Positions 47,525 to 55,746 of a stretch of 64,000 nucleotides of DNA are shown one piece after another (the first letter of the stretch is position 1; each line of letters starts with the position of its first letter). The translations under genes were made by a program, and so were the position numbers. The stretch is from positions 135,835-199,834 of the forward strand of contig NZ_KB849691.1 of assembly GCF_000368785.1 (NCBI RefSeq). Reading direction: 5' to 3'. The stretch is from Acinetobacter towneri DSM 14962 = CIP 107472. Lineage in GTDB: Bacteria; Pseudomonadota; Gammaproteobacteria; Pseudomonadales; Moraxellaceae. The notes beneath the pieces are model-generated. The model saw nothing but the letters and a program-made list of their open reading frames with translations, was not told where the DNA came from and ran no database searches.

Positions 47525-47682
47525 AAAATCTACCACACAAGGACGTGAAAGCAAGAACAGGAATGTTCAGAGAATAAGACGCGAAAACGCGCAAATAACC
47601 ACAATAAACAAGACAATAAGAATAATAAGACAAGAAACTACAGCGCAAAAAACAGCCCGAGCTATGCTCGGGCTGTTTTATT
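47525..47682 (+). ncRNA. Candidate RsmX/Y/Z-like (CsrA-sequestering) small RNA 2
   Basis: About 158 bases; the start is inferred from TAGTAT and the end from a terminator. ACACAAGGACGT (47535-47546) fits the CsrA/RsmA consensus closely (CANGGANG core intact). GAACA-GGAA-TGTTC (47555-47568) presents GGA in a tight loop. GCG-AAAA-CGC is a further hairpin. About 60 A-rich unstructured bases precede the perfect 12-bp terminator stem AACAGCCCGAGC/GCTCGGGCTGTT (47651-47677) with TTTATTTT after it. It shares AGGACGTGA and AGGAA, at similar spacing, with candidate 1. Only two GGA sites are visible, fewer than in most known rsm RNAs, which lowers confidence. Confidence 0.6.
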
Positions 47683-47743
47683 TTAACGGCAAAATATTCC
47701 AGTGGATGAAAAGCAGTTGGCAAAATATTACATATTATCAATC

Positions 47744-47759
47744 ATATACAATTGTATAT
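47744..47759. promoter_or_regulatory. 16-base perfect palindrome upstream of rpsO
   Basis: ATATACAATTGTATAT is a perfect dyad in an AT-rich stretch between the sRNA 2 terminator and rpsO. It could be a dimeric repressor operator; no regulator can be named. Confidence 0.35.
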
Positions 47760-47867
47760 TTATTTTCCTTAGACACTTTATACCTAACATGATGTGTATA
47801 CCCTTAGCATAAATCATACTTTTATTGGTACATCTCAAAATTAAAAGTGCTTGTTTGTCGTTCTGTT

Positions 47868-47896
47868 TTGCAATCGGCACGTTTTTGCCTTAAAAT
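47868..47896 (+). promoter_or_regulatory. rpsO: Sigma-70 promoter of rpsO
   Basis: TTGCAA (47868-47873), a 17-base spacer and TAAAAT (47891-47896). The expected start at about 47903 gives a leader of roughly 84 bases before the ATG. Confidence 0.7.
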
Positions 47897-47925
47897 AATG
47901 CCCTTGCTGTAGTGATGCACGGCAG

Positions 47926-47945
47926 TCAATTGAGCAATCAATTGA
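47926..47945 (+). promoter_or_regulatory. GNRA-capped hairpin in the rpsO leader
   Basis: TCAATTGA-GCAA-TCAATTGA: two copies of an 8-base palindrome around GCAA, a GNRA tetraloop. In E. coli S15 represses its own mRNA through a leader structure; a similar role here is inference. Confidence 0.45.
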
Positions 47946-47986
47946 TCGGTATCAAATCTTTTTATTAAGCATCTCGGAGAAATCGA

Positions 47987-48256
47987 ATGGCTTTAACAAA
48001 CGCAGATCGCGCAGAGATCATCGCTAAATTTGCTCGTGCTGAAAACGACACTGGTTCACCAGAAGTTCAAGTAGCGCTTTTAACTGCTCAAATCAATGAC
48101 TTACAAGGTCACTTCAAAGAGCACAAACACGACCACCATAGCCGTCGCGGTCTAATCCGTATGGTTAACCAACGTCGTAAGTTACTTGACTACCTTAAAG
48201 GCAAAGATGTGACTCGTTACAGCGCATTGATTGCTGCTTTAGGTTTACGTCGTTAA
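47987..48256 (+). CDS. rpsO: 30S ribosomal protein S15
   Basis: 89 residues, full length. S15 binds the central domain of 16S rRNA early in 30S assembly. Family stretches are [19 protein letters not shown], the [36 protein letters not shown]-binding helices (split by few residues) and ITALGLRR-type end, here [15 protein letters not shown] precedes the ATG by 6 bases. It is followed by pnp as in E. coli, although truB is not adjacent upstream; the sRNA region and recD are. Confidence 0.97.
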   Translation: MALTNADRAEIIAKFARAENDTGSPEVQVALLTAQINDLQGHFKEHKHDHHSRRGLIRMVNQRRKLLDYLKGKDVTRYSALIAALGLRR

Positions 48257-48322
48257 TTCGATTTAAGCTTTTATTTTCGGACTATTGCATGTTGAATGCT
48301 GTATTACTGAAAACTAAAGTAT

Positions 48323-48374
48323 ATCTAGCCTTGGCTAGATCAGTGGAAGGGGCGAATGATTCGCTCCTTCTTTG
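48323..48374 (+). terminator. Two hairpins between rpsO and pnp; the second is terminator-like
   Basis: ATCTAGC-CTTG-GCTAGAT (48323-48340) is a perfect hairpin. AAGGGGCGAA-TGA-TTCGCTCCTT (48347-48369) followed by CTTTG is a terminator-like structure. In E. coli a hairpin in the pnp leader is cut by RNase III in PNPase autocontrol; the first hairpin could have that role by analogy. Confidence 0.6.
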
Positions 48375-48511
48375 TGTTTAAAAATCGTGTTTCATTCGAG
48401 TGAGGTCGGCTTCTAAGCTTTGTCATTTACCTAAACAATTGTATTGTGAATGCCAAACCTTAGGGGTCTCCACGAGAATAATTGTTCACAAGAACTAGGA
48501 AAAAATAAAAC

Positions 48512-50605
48512 ATGTCGATGTTTAATATTATTCGTAAAGAATTCCAATTTGGTCAGCACCAAGTTGTACTTGAAACTGGTCGTGTAGCGCGTCAAGCCAA
48601 CACGGTAATGATTACTATGGGTGGCGTGACTGTATTGGTTGCAGTGGTTGCTCAACCAACAGCAAAAGCGGGTCAAGATTTCTTCCCACTGACTGTTAAC
48701 TATCAAGAAAAACAATATGCTGCAGGTCGTATCCCAGGTGGTTATGGTAAGCGTGAAGGCCGTGCTTCTGAAGCAGAAACTTTAATTTCACGTTTAATTG
48801 ACCGTCCAATTCGTCCGTTGTTCCCAGAAGGTTACTACAACGAAATTCAAGTTACTGCGACTGTTGTATCTTCTGACAAAACCATGGAAGCTGACATTGC
48901 TGCAATGTTAGGTACGTCTGCTGCACTTGCAATTGCAGGTACACCGTTCCGTGGCCCAATTGGTGCGGCGCGTGTGGGTTTAATCAACGGCGAATACGTG
49001 CTTAACCCGAACTTTGAACAAATGGCGCAATCTGACCTTGACCTTGTGGTTGCAGGTACAGAATCTGCTGTATTGATGGTTGAATCTGAAGCAAAAGAAC
49101 TTTCAGAAGACCAAATGTTAGGCGCAGTGCTTTACGGTCATGACGAAATGCAAATCGCGATTCAAGCGATCAAAGAATTTGCTGCGGCTGCAGGTGCAAC
49201 TGAGTCAACTTGGACTGCTCCAGAGAAAAACGAAGACCTTCGTGCAAAACTAAAAGAAGCGTTTGAAGCAAAAATTTCTGAAGCGTACACCATTGCGATC
49301 AAACAAGACCGTTATGCTGCATTAGATGCACTTCAAGCAGAAGCAGTTGCGCAATTCGTTCCTGAAAATGACGAAACTGGCATTGCAGATGACTTGATCG
49401 AACTCTTTGAAGATCTTAAATACCGTACCGTACGTGACAACATCTTGTCTGGTAAACCACGTATTGATGGTCGTGACACCAAAACCGTTCGTGCGCTTGA
49501 CGTACAGGTTGGCGTTCTAGACCGTGCGCACGGTTCTGCATTGTTTACCCGTGGTGAAACTCAGGCTTTGGTTACCACCACTTTAGGTAATACACGTGAT
49601 GCCTTAATGGTTGATACCTTATCGGGTACTAAAACTGACAACTTCATGTTGCACTACAACTTCCCTGCATATTCAGTAGGTGAAACAGGTCGTGAATCTG
49701 GCCCTAAACGTCGTGAAATTGGTCATGGTCGTTTGGCACGTCGTGGTGTGCAAGCAGTTCTTCCTGCAGCAGATCGCTTCCCGTATGTGATTCGTATCGT
49801 ATCGGACATCACTGAATCAAACGGTTCATCTTCTATGGCGTCTGTTTGTGGTGCATCGTTATCACTTATGGATGCAGGTGTTCCATTGAAAGCACCAGTT
49901 GCGGGTATCGCAATGGGCTTAGTGAAAGAAGGCGAGCGTTTCGCTGTACTTTCTGACATTTTGGGTGATGAAGACCACCTTGGCGACATGGACTTTAAAG
50001 TTGCGGGTTCTGCCAACGGTATTACTGCATTGCAAATGGACATCAAGATTGAAGGCATCACTGAAGAAATCATGGAAGTTGCATTAAACCAAGCTTATGC
50101 AGGTCGTATGCATATCTTAAATGCAATGAACCAAGTGATTTCACGTGCGCGTCCAGAAATTTCAATGCATGCACCAACTTTCCAAGTGATTAACATCAAC
50201 CCAGACAAGATTCGTGACGTGATTGGTAAAGGTGGTGCTACCATCCGCCAAATTACTGAAGAAACTAAAGCGGCAATTGATATTGAAGACAACGGTACAG
50301 TGCGCGTATTTGGTGAAACCAAAGCTGCTGCACAAGCTGCTGTTGCAAAAATTCAGGCTTTAACTGCTGAAATCGAGCCGGGTACAATTTACACAGGTAA
50401 AGTAATCCGTATTGTTGAATTCGGTGCGTTCGTAAATATCCTTCCGGGTACTGACGGTTTACTTCACATTTCTCAAATTTCAAATGAGCGTATTGCCAAC
50501 GTTGCAGACGTGTTGAAAGAAGGTCAGGAAGTGAAAGTACAGGTTGCTGATGTAGACAACCGTGGTCGTATCAAATTAACTATGAAAGATATCGAACAAG
50601 CGTAA
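48512..50605 (+). CDS. pnp: Polyribonucleotide nucleotidyltransferase (PNPase)
   Basis: Phosphorolytic 3'-5' exoribonuclease and degradosome component. 697 residues: RNase PH domain 1 (about 10-145), an all-helical linker, RNase PH domain 2 (about 310-550, with [17 protein letters not shown] and [15 protein letters not shown] catalytic stretches), a KH domain (about 555-615, [15 protein letters not shown]) and an S1 domain (about 620-690, [20 protein letters not shown]). TAGGAAAAAAT lies before the ATG. Followed by a strong terminator at 50633-50667. Confidence 0.97.
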   Translation: MSMFNIIRKEFQFGQHQVVLETGRVARQANTVMITMGGVTVLVAVVAQPTAKAGQDFFPLTVNYQEKQYAAGRIPGGYGKREGRASEAETLISRLIDRPIRPLFPEGYYNEIQVTATVVSSDKTMEADIAAMLGTSAALAIAGTPFRGPIGAARVGLINGEYVLNPNFEQMAQSDLDLVVAGTESAVLMVESEAKELSEDQMLGAVLYGHDEMQIAIQAIKEFAAAAGATESTWTAPEKNEDLRAKLKEAFEAKISEAYTIAIKQDRYAALDALQAEAVAQFVPENDETGIADDLIELFEDLKYRTVRDNILSGKPRIDGRDTKTVRALDVQVGVLDRAHGSALFTRGETQALVTTTLGNTRDALMVDTLSGTKTDNFMLHYNFPAYSVGETGRESGPKRREIGHGRLARRGVQAVLPAADRFPYVIRIVSDITESNGSSSMASVCGASLSLMDAGVPLKAPVAGIAMGLVKEGERFAVLSDILGDEDHLGDMDFKVAGSANGITALQMDIKIEGITEEIMEVALNQAYAGRMHILNAMNQVISRARPEISMHAPTFQVININPDKIRDVIGKGGATIRQITEETKAAIDIEDNGTVRVFGETKAAAQAAVAKIQALTAEIEPGTIYTGKVIRIVEFGAFVNILPGTDGLLHISQISNERIANVADVLKEGQEVKVQVADVDNRGRIKLTMKDIEQA

Positions 50606-50632
50606 TGCTGTGTTGATGATCTGAAATGGTCA

Positions 50633-50667
50633 AAAAACCCGTATTCAATCTGAATGCGGGTTTTTTT
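50633..50667 (+). terminator. Terminator after pnp
   Basis: AAAAACCCGTATTCA pairs with TGAATGCGGGTTTTT with one G-U pair and a three-base loop, and continues into a T7 tract. Confidence 0.93.
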
Positions 50668-50828
50668 ATGCTAAAAATTTTGTTGCATCGTACAAACCAT
50701 CTTTGTTGTATGAAAAGCGGCATAAATTACAGCATGTATTTGAAAAGAAGCCTGATCCATGCTTAAACTGAGTACATCTTAAAATCTCAAAAAACCGTAC
50801 AAGAAAACTGAAATAGAGTGCCCGTTCT

Positions 50829-52067
50829 ATGCAAAGTTATTATTTTTATCTGCATACCAATCATAAAACCAATATTTATGTGCAAAAACAGCCAATTGAA
50901 GGGCTTGAGCCTGAATTTATCTGGATTGATTGCACCCGTGATGATGTGCTTAACCGTGCAGAACAGTGGCAACAAGAGATTTTTCAGTACAGTCAATTAT
51001 CGCTCAATGAATATCATGTGCGCGATATTTTAAATATAGAGCATCCATGTGCGTTTGATACTTTAGATGATTATGACTTATTGATTTTCCGTAAACTGAT
51101 CACACCCGAAGACCGTATTGCAACAGGGCAACAAGTCGGGGAGAAACATGAACGGATTTTTGGACTGGCCACTACGCCGATGAGCTTTATTATGACACCG
51201 CAGATTTTGATTAGTGTGCGGGAACAGGGCAATAAAGTCATGGAAAGCTATTTGTCACGTGTGGAAGCAGCGGTACAACGCCCGATTGAAGAACAGAATA
51301 AAGCACGCAAACTGGCAGCAACACCATTAGATTTAACGTTGCGTTTACTGAATTTGGTAGCGGATGATTACTTGGATATTCGCATGCCGCTAACCCGCCG
51401 TGTGGAATATTGGCAACAAGAGTTGTTGCAGGGACATCGTCGTTTTACCCGTTGGCATCAATTGCTGCAAGAAAATATGGCGTTTCAGCAAGTTGAAAAT
51501 TTATGTGAAGAGCAAATAGAAGCCTTGCAGGAATTGCGTGATGAAATTGTCGATAACTACCCACATTTACGTGGCAAAAAACGTAGTGAACGGCAGGATA
51601 TTATTTTGGTACGTTTGGATGATTTGACCAGTCACATTGAACGAATTCAAAAGCATACCATTCGCTTACGCTCTGCAGTGCAAACCGCAATTGATCTGCA
51701 TTTTTCTGCTATTGCCAACCAGACCAATGAAAACATGCGGATTTTAGCCATCATTACCGCAGTTTTTGCACCTTTGACTTTATTTACAGGGGTGTATGGT
51801 ATGAACTTTGAGTTTATGCCGGGGCTGAAACACGCACAGGCCTTTTGGATCATGCTTGGGGTAATGGTGATGACTACTTTGTTGTTGCTGTATTATTTTT
51901 ATCGTAGGCACCTTGTCGGTCTGGGTGAAAAAAGTGTGATTGATATGTTGGCACAGCAACATAATGACCAACCCATGAATTTATTTTGGTTTTTAGACTA
52001 TGAACCCATTAAGCAAACCGTGAAAGGCACCATTAAAGAAGTCGAAAAACTGACTAAAATTAAATAA
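50829..52067 (+). CDS. CorA-family divalent cation transporter
   Basis: A 412-residue CorA/ZntB-superfamily protein. A large cytosolic N-terminal domain with long helices (about 1-345) ends in the stalk helix; two C-terminal membrane helices follow, the first preceding the hallmark pore motif YGMNFEFMP (about residue 325). The family forms pentameric Mg2+, Co2+ or Zn2+ channels; the ion cannot be decided from sequence. No partner gene is adjacent. The ribosome site is weak. Downstream lie the phased DnaA-box-like sites. Confidence 0.9.
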   Translation: MQSYYFYLHTNHKTNIYVQKQPIEGLEPEFIWIDCTRDDVLNRAEQWQQEIFQYSQLSLNEYHVRDILNIEHPCAFDTLDDYDLLIFRKLITPEDRIATGQQVGEKHERIFGLATTPMSFIMTPQILISVREQGNKVMESYLSRVEAAVQRPIEEQNKARKLAATPLDLTLRLLNLVADDYLDIRMPLTRRVEYWQQELLQGHRRFTRWHQLLQENMAFQQVENLCEEQIEALQELRDEIVDNYPHLRGKKRSERQDIILVRLDDLTSHIERIQKHTIRLRSAVQTAIDLHFSAIANQTNENMRILAIITAVFAPLTLFTGVYGMNFEFMPGLKHAQAFWIMLGVMVMTTLLLLYYFYRRHLVGLGEKSVIDMLAQQHNDQPMNLFWFLDYEPIKQTVKGTIKEVEKLTKIK

Positions 52068-52148
52068 TCCAGAACATAGACTTGCAGATGTGGTGATAAA
52101 TTGAGTTCCACATCCAATATATGTCACAAGATAATTCGTTGATAAAAG

Positions 52149-52198
52149 TTGTCCACAGACCTCAAAAGTTATCCATAGGACTGATAAGCTTATCCATA
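52149..52198 (+). promoter_or_regulatory. Three phased DnaA-box-like sites
   Basis: TTGTCCACA (52149), TTATCCATA (52169) and TTATCCATA (52190), each one base from TTATCCACA, lie in the same orientation at 20- and 21-base spacing. A perfect 12-base palindrome GATAAGCTTATC (52183-52194) overlaps the third. Confidence 0.55.
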
Positions 52199-52227
52199 GA
52201 TTGAACCAGATAGGCAGACACTTAGCT

Positions 52228-52288
52228 CAAGATGGCAGTTTTTTGAATGCTGTTTTCAGACTTGAATACGCCATCTTGTTTTGCTTTT
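52228..52288 (+). other. Long-loop inverted repeat with T-rich tail
   Basis: CAAGATGGC (52228-52236) and GCCATCTTG (52270-52278) form a 9-base stem around a 33-base loop that contains the small hairpin CTG-TTTT-CAG; TTTTGCTTTTTG follows. It could end corA transcription or be part of a small RNA. Confidence 0.4.
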
Positions 52289-52354
52289 TGTCTTTTCTTG
52301 CTGTGTCCTGCATTTGATCGTATGAGGATTTGCAGTTCAGACTTGTATGTATTT

Positions 52355-52582
52355 TTAAGCCAATTGATCATTTTGTGCATTACGCAGCAAGTGATACATT
52401 TCATCTTTTAGTCTTAATTTTTTGCGTTTCAGCGCTTCAATGTCATCATTAATTTGATGCACAGGATCAAGCTCTAACTGGCTGATTTCACGGTCTAGCT
52501 GTTCGTGATCTTCAAAAATTTTTGAAAAATGTGGATTGCTGTCGCGTAATCCCTGAATTAAATCACGAAACTCAGGAAACAT
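52355..52582 (-). CDS. YdcH-family (DUF465) small coiled-coil protein
   Basis: 75 residues from the ATG at 52582, where the family start MFPEFRDLIQ occurs; upstream in-frame ATGs would add 19 residues that look unrelated. The pattern HFSKIFEDHEQLDREISQLE followed by a basic IEALKRKKLRLKDEMYHLL helix is the DUF465 signature. Mostly a helical hairpin. The function is unknown in all species. It lies 126 bases downstream of cbpM in the same direction. Confidence 0.85.
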   Translation of the reverse strand: MFPEFRDLIQGLRDSNPHFSKIFEDHEQLDREISQLELDPVHQINDDIEALKRKKLRLKDEMYHLLRNAQNDQLA

Positions 52583-52708
52583 ATTTTTAATCTTCTTGTT
52601 GCAGTCTTTAGTTTTCATTGTGTAGATCATTCTCATCAAAAAAATTTACGGGCATAGAAAGAAAAACGCTCTAGCAAGGTGATGAATCACACAGCTAGAG
52701 CGTGAGGA

Positions 52709-53044
52709 TTAACTATGTTGAAAATTCAGATGTTTAACTTCTTTACGTAATTTTTGTACTTCATCAATCAGGTCAAGCATCATGGCGACAGCTGAAAAAC
52801 TGGCATCAAAATCACGTTGCAGCCGATAGGCTTGGCGTGCACGGCTGACATCTTCACCAAAAAATTGGTGGATACGTTCGGCAGGGCGGGAAGGCAGGAT
52901 GTCATATTCTAAAAGTTGTAAGACCCATTCAGGGCTTTGCCCACACGCTTCGGCAAATTTTTTTAAATCTAACTGGGTAAATTCTTCAATAATTTCTGTG
53001 TGCTGTCCGTCTGAAGTGATTTCACGATATAAAATAGTGGTCAT
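52709..53044 (-). CDS. CbpM-like chaperone modulator
   Basis: A 111-residue MerR_2-type protein. The N-terminal half has a truncated winged-helix look (FAEACGQSPEWVLQLLEYDILPSR) and the C-terminal half a long helix (FSAVAMMLDLIDEVQKLRKEVKHL), as in CbpM, which binds and inhibits the DnaJ-like co-chaperone CbpA. No cbpA lies next to it here: the upstream 380 bases are non-coding and the next gene is a DUF2147 protein. GGAG lies 6 bases before the ATG. Either cbpA is elsewhere or this homologue has another partner. Confidence 0.75.
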   Translation of the reverse strand: MTTILYREITSDGQHTEIIEEFTQLDLKKFAEACGQSPEWVLQLLEYDILPSRPAERIHQFFGEDVSRARQAYRLQRDFDASFSAVAMMLDLIDEVQKLRKEVKHLNFQHS

Positions 53045-53426
53045 GGCATACTCCTTCTGATCGAATTCAAACGAGTTGGCTCGCCTGAAATGAGGGATTG
53101 CTTTACATCAATAATTGGTGGATATCCAATAAGTGATTCTCTTTAATTTAGCCTGTGTACGCTGTAATAGAATCTTTTATTTGTATTCCTTTGGTGAAAT
53201 TCAGCCAACCCTTTGCTGTGCTCACGCCTGTTATATTGATGTGTCAATTTGGCTTGTGCGTATAGATGTCTTATAGATATTAGTCTATTTTTTATTCAAT
53301 GCCATCCTTTATTTCAATATTTTGGATTGAACGGTCGTACGGTGTTTAAAAGGATTGTTTCAAAATTTGGTAATAAAAAGGGCTCTTTAAAAAGAACCCT
53401 GTAAATCAATATCTTAGTTTTTGGAA
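53045..53426. other. Non-coding spacer between cbpM-like and DUF2147 genes
   Basis: About 380 AT-rich bases. The right end contains the leftward terminator of the DUF2147 gene (53374-53401). The rest should carry the cbpM promoter. No remnant of a cbpA coding frame was recognised in any frame. Confidence 0.5.
53374..53401 (-). terminator. Terminator after the first DUF2147 gene
   Basis: Read leftward: AGGGTTCTT, a short T/A loop, AAGAGCCCT and TTTTT, with one G-U pair. Confidence 0.85.
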
Positions 53427-53888
53427 TTAGTATTTTACCCAAGTCACGCTGCGACCAATCACTGAAACACCTACATAGCCACGTAAGGTGAGGCGCTTAC
53501 CGTTAGCGCTTAAACGAGCTTTGCCTTTATAAACTTTACCGCCAATTGGGTCTAAAACATGACCTTGGTTAAATTCACGTGGGTTTTTAGCATCTTGTTT
53601 AAAGCCCCAAATAAATGGCAAGCCAATAAAAGGCTTGTTCTTTAAGTTACCTGGACAATTGCTACAAATCACCATTTTTTCTGCACCCGGAATATTACGG
53701 GTTTCCACGATAATGCCTTCATAAGTGCCATCTGGCTTTTTGCGAATTTCGACATCGGCACGTGAATAACCTGTGCGATCATCAATGGTTTTCCATTTAC
53801 CGACCAGTAGATCGCTTTCTGCAAAGCCAACACTTGAGAGGGTTGTTAAAACGAAACCCGCAAAAATCCCTCTGAAATTTATTTTCAT
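53427..53888 (-). CDS. DUF2147-family secreted protein, paralogue A
   Basis: 153 residues from the ATG at 53888 (GGGGA eight bases upstream); more distal in-frame starts would break the signal peptide. Signal peptide residues 1-24 end GFAES. The mature domain is a small beta-barrel-like DUF2147 fold with GKWKTIDDRTGYSRADVEI, a CxxC-type pair (MVICSNCPG) and the end SVTWVKY. It is expected in the periplasm. About 45% similar by eye to the next gene, its paralogue. Function unknown. Confidence 0.85.
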   Translation of the reverse strand: MKINFRGIFAGFVLTTLSSVGFAESDLLVGKWKTIDDRTGYSRADVEIRKKPDGTYEGIIVETRNIPGAEKMVICSNCPGNLKNKPFIGLPFIWGFKQDAKNPREFNQGHVLDPIGGKVYKGKARLSANGKRLTLRGYVGVSVIGRSVTWVKY

Positions 53889-54047
53889 GAACAGCATCCC
53901 CAAAATTGTTATTTTAAAAAATAGAGTAAAAATTCTATTTCGGGTTTTATAGCAAGAATGTAATAAACAAGCAAATTGAGCAGTGTGAGATGTCAGGCAG
54001 GAAAAGATATAAGTGTTATGGAGTTGGTAATTTAAATCTAATCATTC

Positions 54048-54079
54048 CGATAAAAGTGTGCAGAACACAGCTTTTATCG
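54048..54079. other. Hairpin downstream of the second DUF2147 gene
   Basis: CGATAAAAG-TGTG/CACA-CTTTTATCG gives a 13-pair stem with one unpaired G and a five-base loop. No T-tract follows on either strand, so it may protect an mRNA end or stop transcription inefficiently. Confidence 0.45.
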
Positions 54080-54097
54080 CATTGGTGAGGAATAAAA

Positions 54098-54562
54098 TCA
54101 GTATTTCACCCACGTCATTTTGCGGCTGGCATTGGTGGCAAGGTCTACATTATAAAGGGTTAAATGTTTGCCATTGCTGCTTAAACGTGCACGAGTTTTA
54201 TATTGTTTACCTGTGCGCGGGTCTAAATAGTCACCTTCATAAAATTCAATTTGATTGCTTGGCGTAGCTTTTAAGTGACTTAATGGCACAAAACCTAACA
54301 GTGGCTTATCTTTATTTTTACCCGTACAGAGTGTGCAATTTTCCAAACGCGGTGCGCCAGGAACCGCACGTAGTTCTATAATCGTAGCGGCATACGCACC
54401 TTGTTTATCTTTACTCATGACTACGTCAGACAATGAAAAACCTGTGCGGTAGTCTAATGTTTTCCATTTGCCCAAAAGTGGGTCTGCATTGGCTGCATAA
54501 GCTAAACTTGAACAGCAAATCGCGCTGATGAATGCTAAACGAGAAAAGAACAGGGTGTTCAT
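54098..54562 (-). CDS. DUF2147-family secreted protein, paralogue B
   Basis: 154 residues with a signal peptide (1-23, ending LAYA-AN). The mature part shares with paralogue A the stretches GKWKTLDYRTGFSLSDV, a CxxC pair in ENCTLCTGKNKDKPL, GKQYKTRARLSSNGKHLTLY and the end MTWVKY. The retained paired cysteines suggest a disulfide. The two genes are tandem, separated by about 210 bases, each with its own spacer, so they may be separately expressed. Function unknown; an envelope role is inference from the signal peptide. Confidence 0.85.
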   Translation of the reverse strand: MNTLFFSRLAFISAICCSSLAYAANADPLLGKWKTLDYRTGFSLSDVVMSKDKQGAYAATIIELRAVPGAPRLENCTLCTGKNKDKPLLGFVPLSHLKATPSNQIEFYEGDYLDPRTGKQYKTRARLSSNGKHLTLYNVDLATNASRKMTWVKY

Positions 54563-54738
54563 AAAATCAATATCCCAGAGAAGAAGCAGCCTAAAATATA
54601 TAAAGGCATAAAAAAAATATGGGATTATTTATACCCAATTTACGCGGTATTTTCTAGTAATTGCATGAAAGTTTTGTGAAATTAATCACATGAAAAGTAA
54701 TAAAATAATAGGTTTTGACGATGGTCATCACGTAAATA

Positions 54739-54768
54739 AAAAATGAGCAGAATGTACTGCTCATTTTT
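54739..54768. terminator. Terminator after hslO
   Basis: AAATGAGCAG (54741-54750) pairs with CTGCTCATTT (54757-54766), flanked by A-runs and T-runs on both strands. It lies about 50 bases beyond the hslO stop. Confidence 0.88.
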
Positions 54769-54820
54769 GATGAATTTTCAGCATTGCATCACATATTAAT
54801 CATGGTATTCACCATGCCAT

Positions 54821-55696
54821 TTAACTGAGATGTTCTCCAAATAAACCTAAGGCTTCTTCGGCACTAAAGCTATATTGTGTGCTGCAGAATTGACAATCCA
54901 TAGTAATAGGGTTCTGATGTTCCAAAGTTTCACGTACCGCAGCAACACCAATTTGCATTAAGGCATTGGCACAGCGCTCTTTGGAGCAAGTGCAACCAAA
55001 ACGTAAGGCTTCCACTTCAGGCAAACGCACTTGTTCTTCATTGTATAAACGGTACAAAATTTCATTGACGTCTAAATCAGTCAATTCTTCCGCTTTTAAG
55101 GTTTCAGTCAGCATGGTCACACGCGGCCATAAATCTTCATCGACCCGTTGTTGTTCTTCTTCACTGTTACGCGGCAACAATTGAATCAGCAAACCGCCCG
55201 CACGTTCGGCATTGCTTGCCAACACAATACGAGTTGGAATTTGTGCCGATAAGTCGTAATACTGCATTAAACATTCAGCTAAATTGGCTTTGTCCAAAGG
55301 CACAATACCTTGATAACGCTCACCAAATTCAGGCTCGATATTAATAAACAGTACAGGACTGACCAAACTTTTCAGGACGGTACTGCTGTCTTCAGCGCTT
55401 AAAAAGCGCGGGTCTTGTTCGTAGTCTGCCAACGCACGCACTTCACCCAAGTGGTTACATTCCGCCATGGCCCATTTAAATGTGCCAGATGCCTGAATTT
55501 GTAAGCTAATACGCCCTTTAATTTTTAGGGTACTGGCCAGTAGGGCAGTGGCGCAAAGCATTTCTCCCAACAACACTTGTACCGCAGGCACATAATCACG
55601 TTGTTTCAAAATGGTTTGCAAAGCTTCTTCGAGATGAACTACTTCACCACGAACAGGGCTATCTTCAATAAAAAAGCGTTGGCGTAAATCAGACAT
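54821..55696 (-). CDS. hslO: Redox-regulated chaperone Hsp33
   Basis: A holdase activated by oxidation and unfolding. The start is ATG 55696 (MSDLRQRFF) with GGAGA six bases upstream; an ATG at 55708 lies in that site. 291 residues. The N-terminal domain covers about 1-180 (GRISLQIQASGTFKWAMAECN). The C-terminal redox switch has the zinc cysteines CTCSKERC and CQFC (CxC plus CxxC near residue 265). The extra Cys in SKERC lies inside the switch. Likely co-transcribed from the KefB/C-type gene (50-base gap). Confidence 0.96.
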   Translation of the reverse strand: MSDLRQRFFIEDSPVRGEVVHLEEALQTILKQRDYVPAVQVLLGEMLCATALLASTLKIKGRISLQIQASGTFKWAMAECNHLGEVRALADYEQDPRFLSAEDSSTVLKSLVSPVLFINIEPEFGERYQGIVPLDKANLAECLMQYYDLSAQIPTRIVLASNAERAGGLLIQLLPRNSEEEQQRVDEDLWPRVTMLTETLKAEELTDLDVNEILYRLYNEEQVRLPEVEALRFGCTCSKERCANALMQIGVAAVRETLEHQNPITMDCQFCSTQYSFSAEEALGLFGEHLS

Positions 55697-55746
55697 AAAA
55701 TTCTCCATAACCCTGTTTTAATGGTGGCAATATTGTAAAACACAAG

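Noticed and set aside
47430..47792. Open frame of 120 codons on the + strand across the sRNA region (and a 109-codon one opposite)
   Set aside because: They run through two operators or terminators, lack a ribosome site and have no recognisable domain; the RNA reading explains the sequence better.
52149..52198. Treating the DnaA-box-like cluster as the chromosomal origin
   Set aside because: No dnaA, dnaN, gyrB or AT-rich unwinding element is adjacent; only three imperfect boxes are present.
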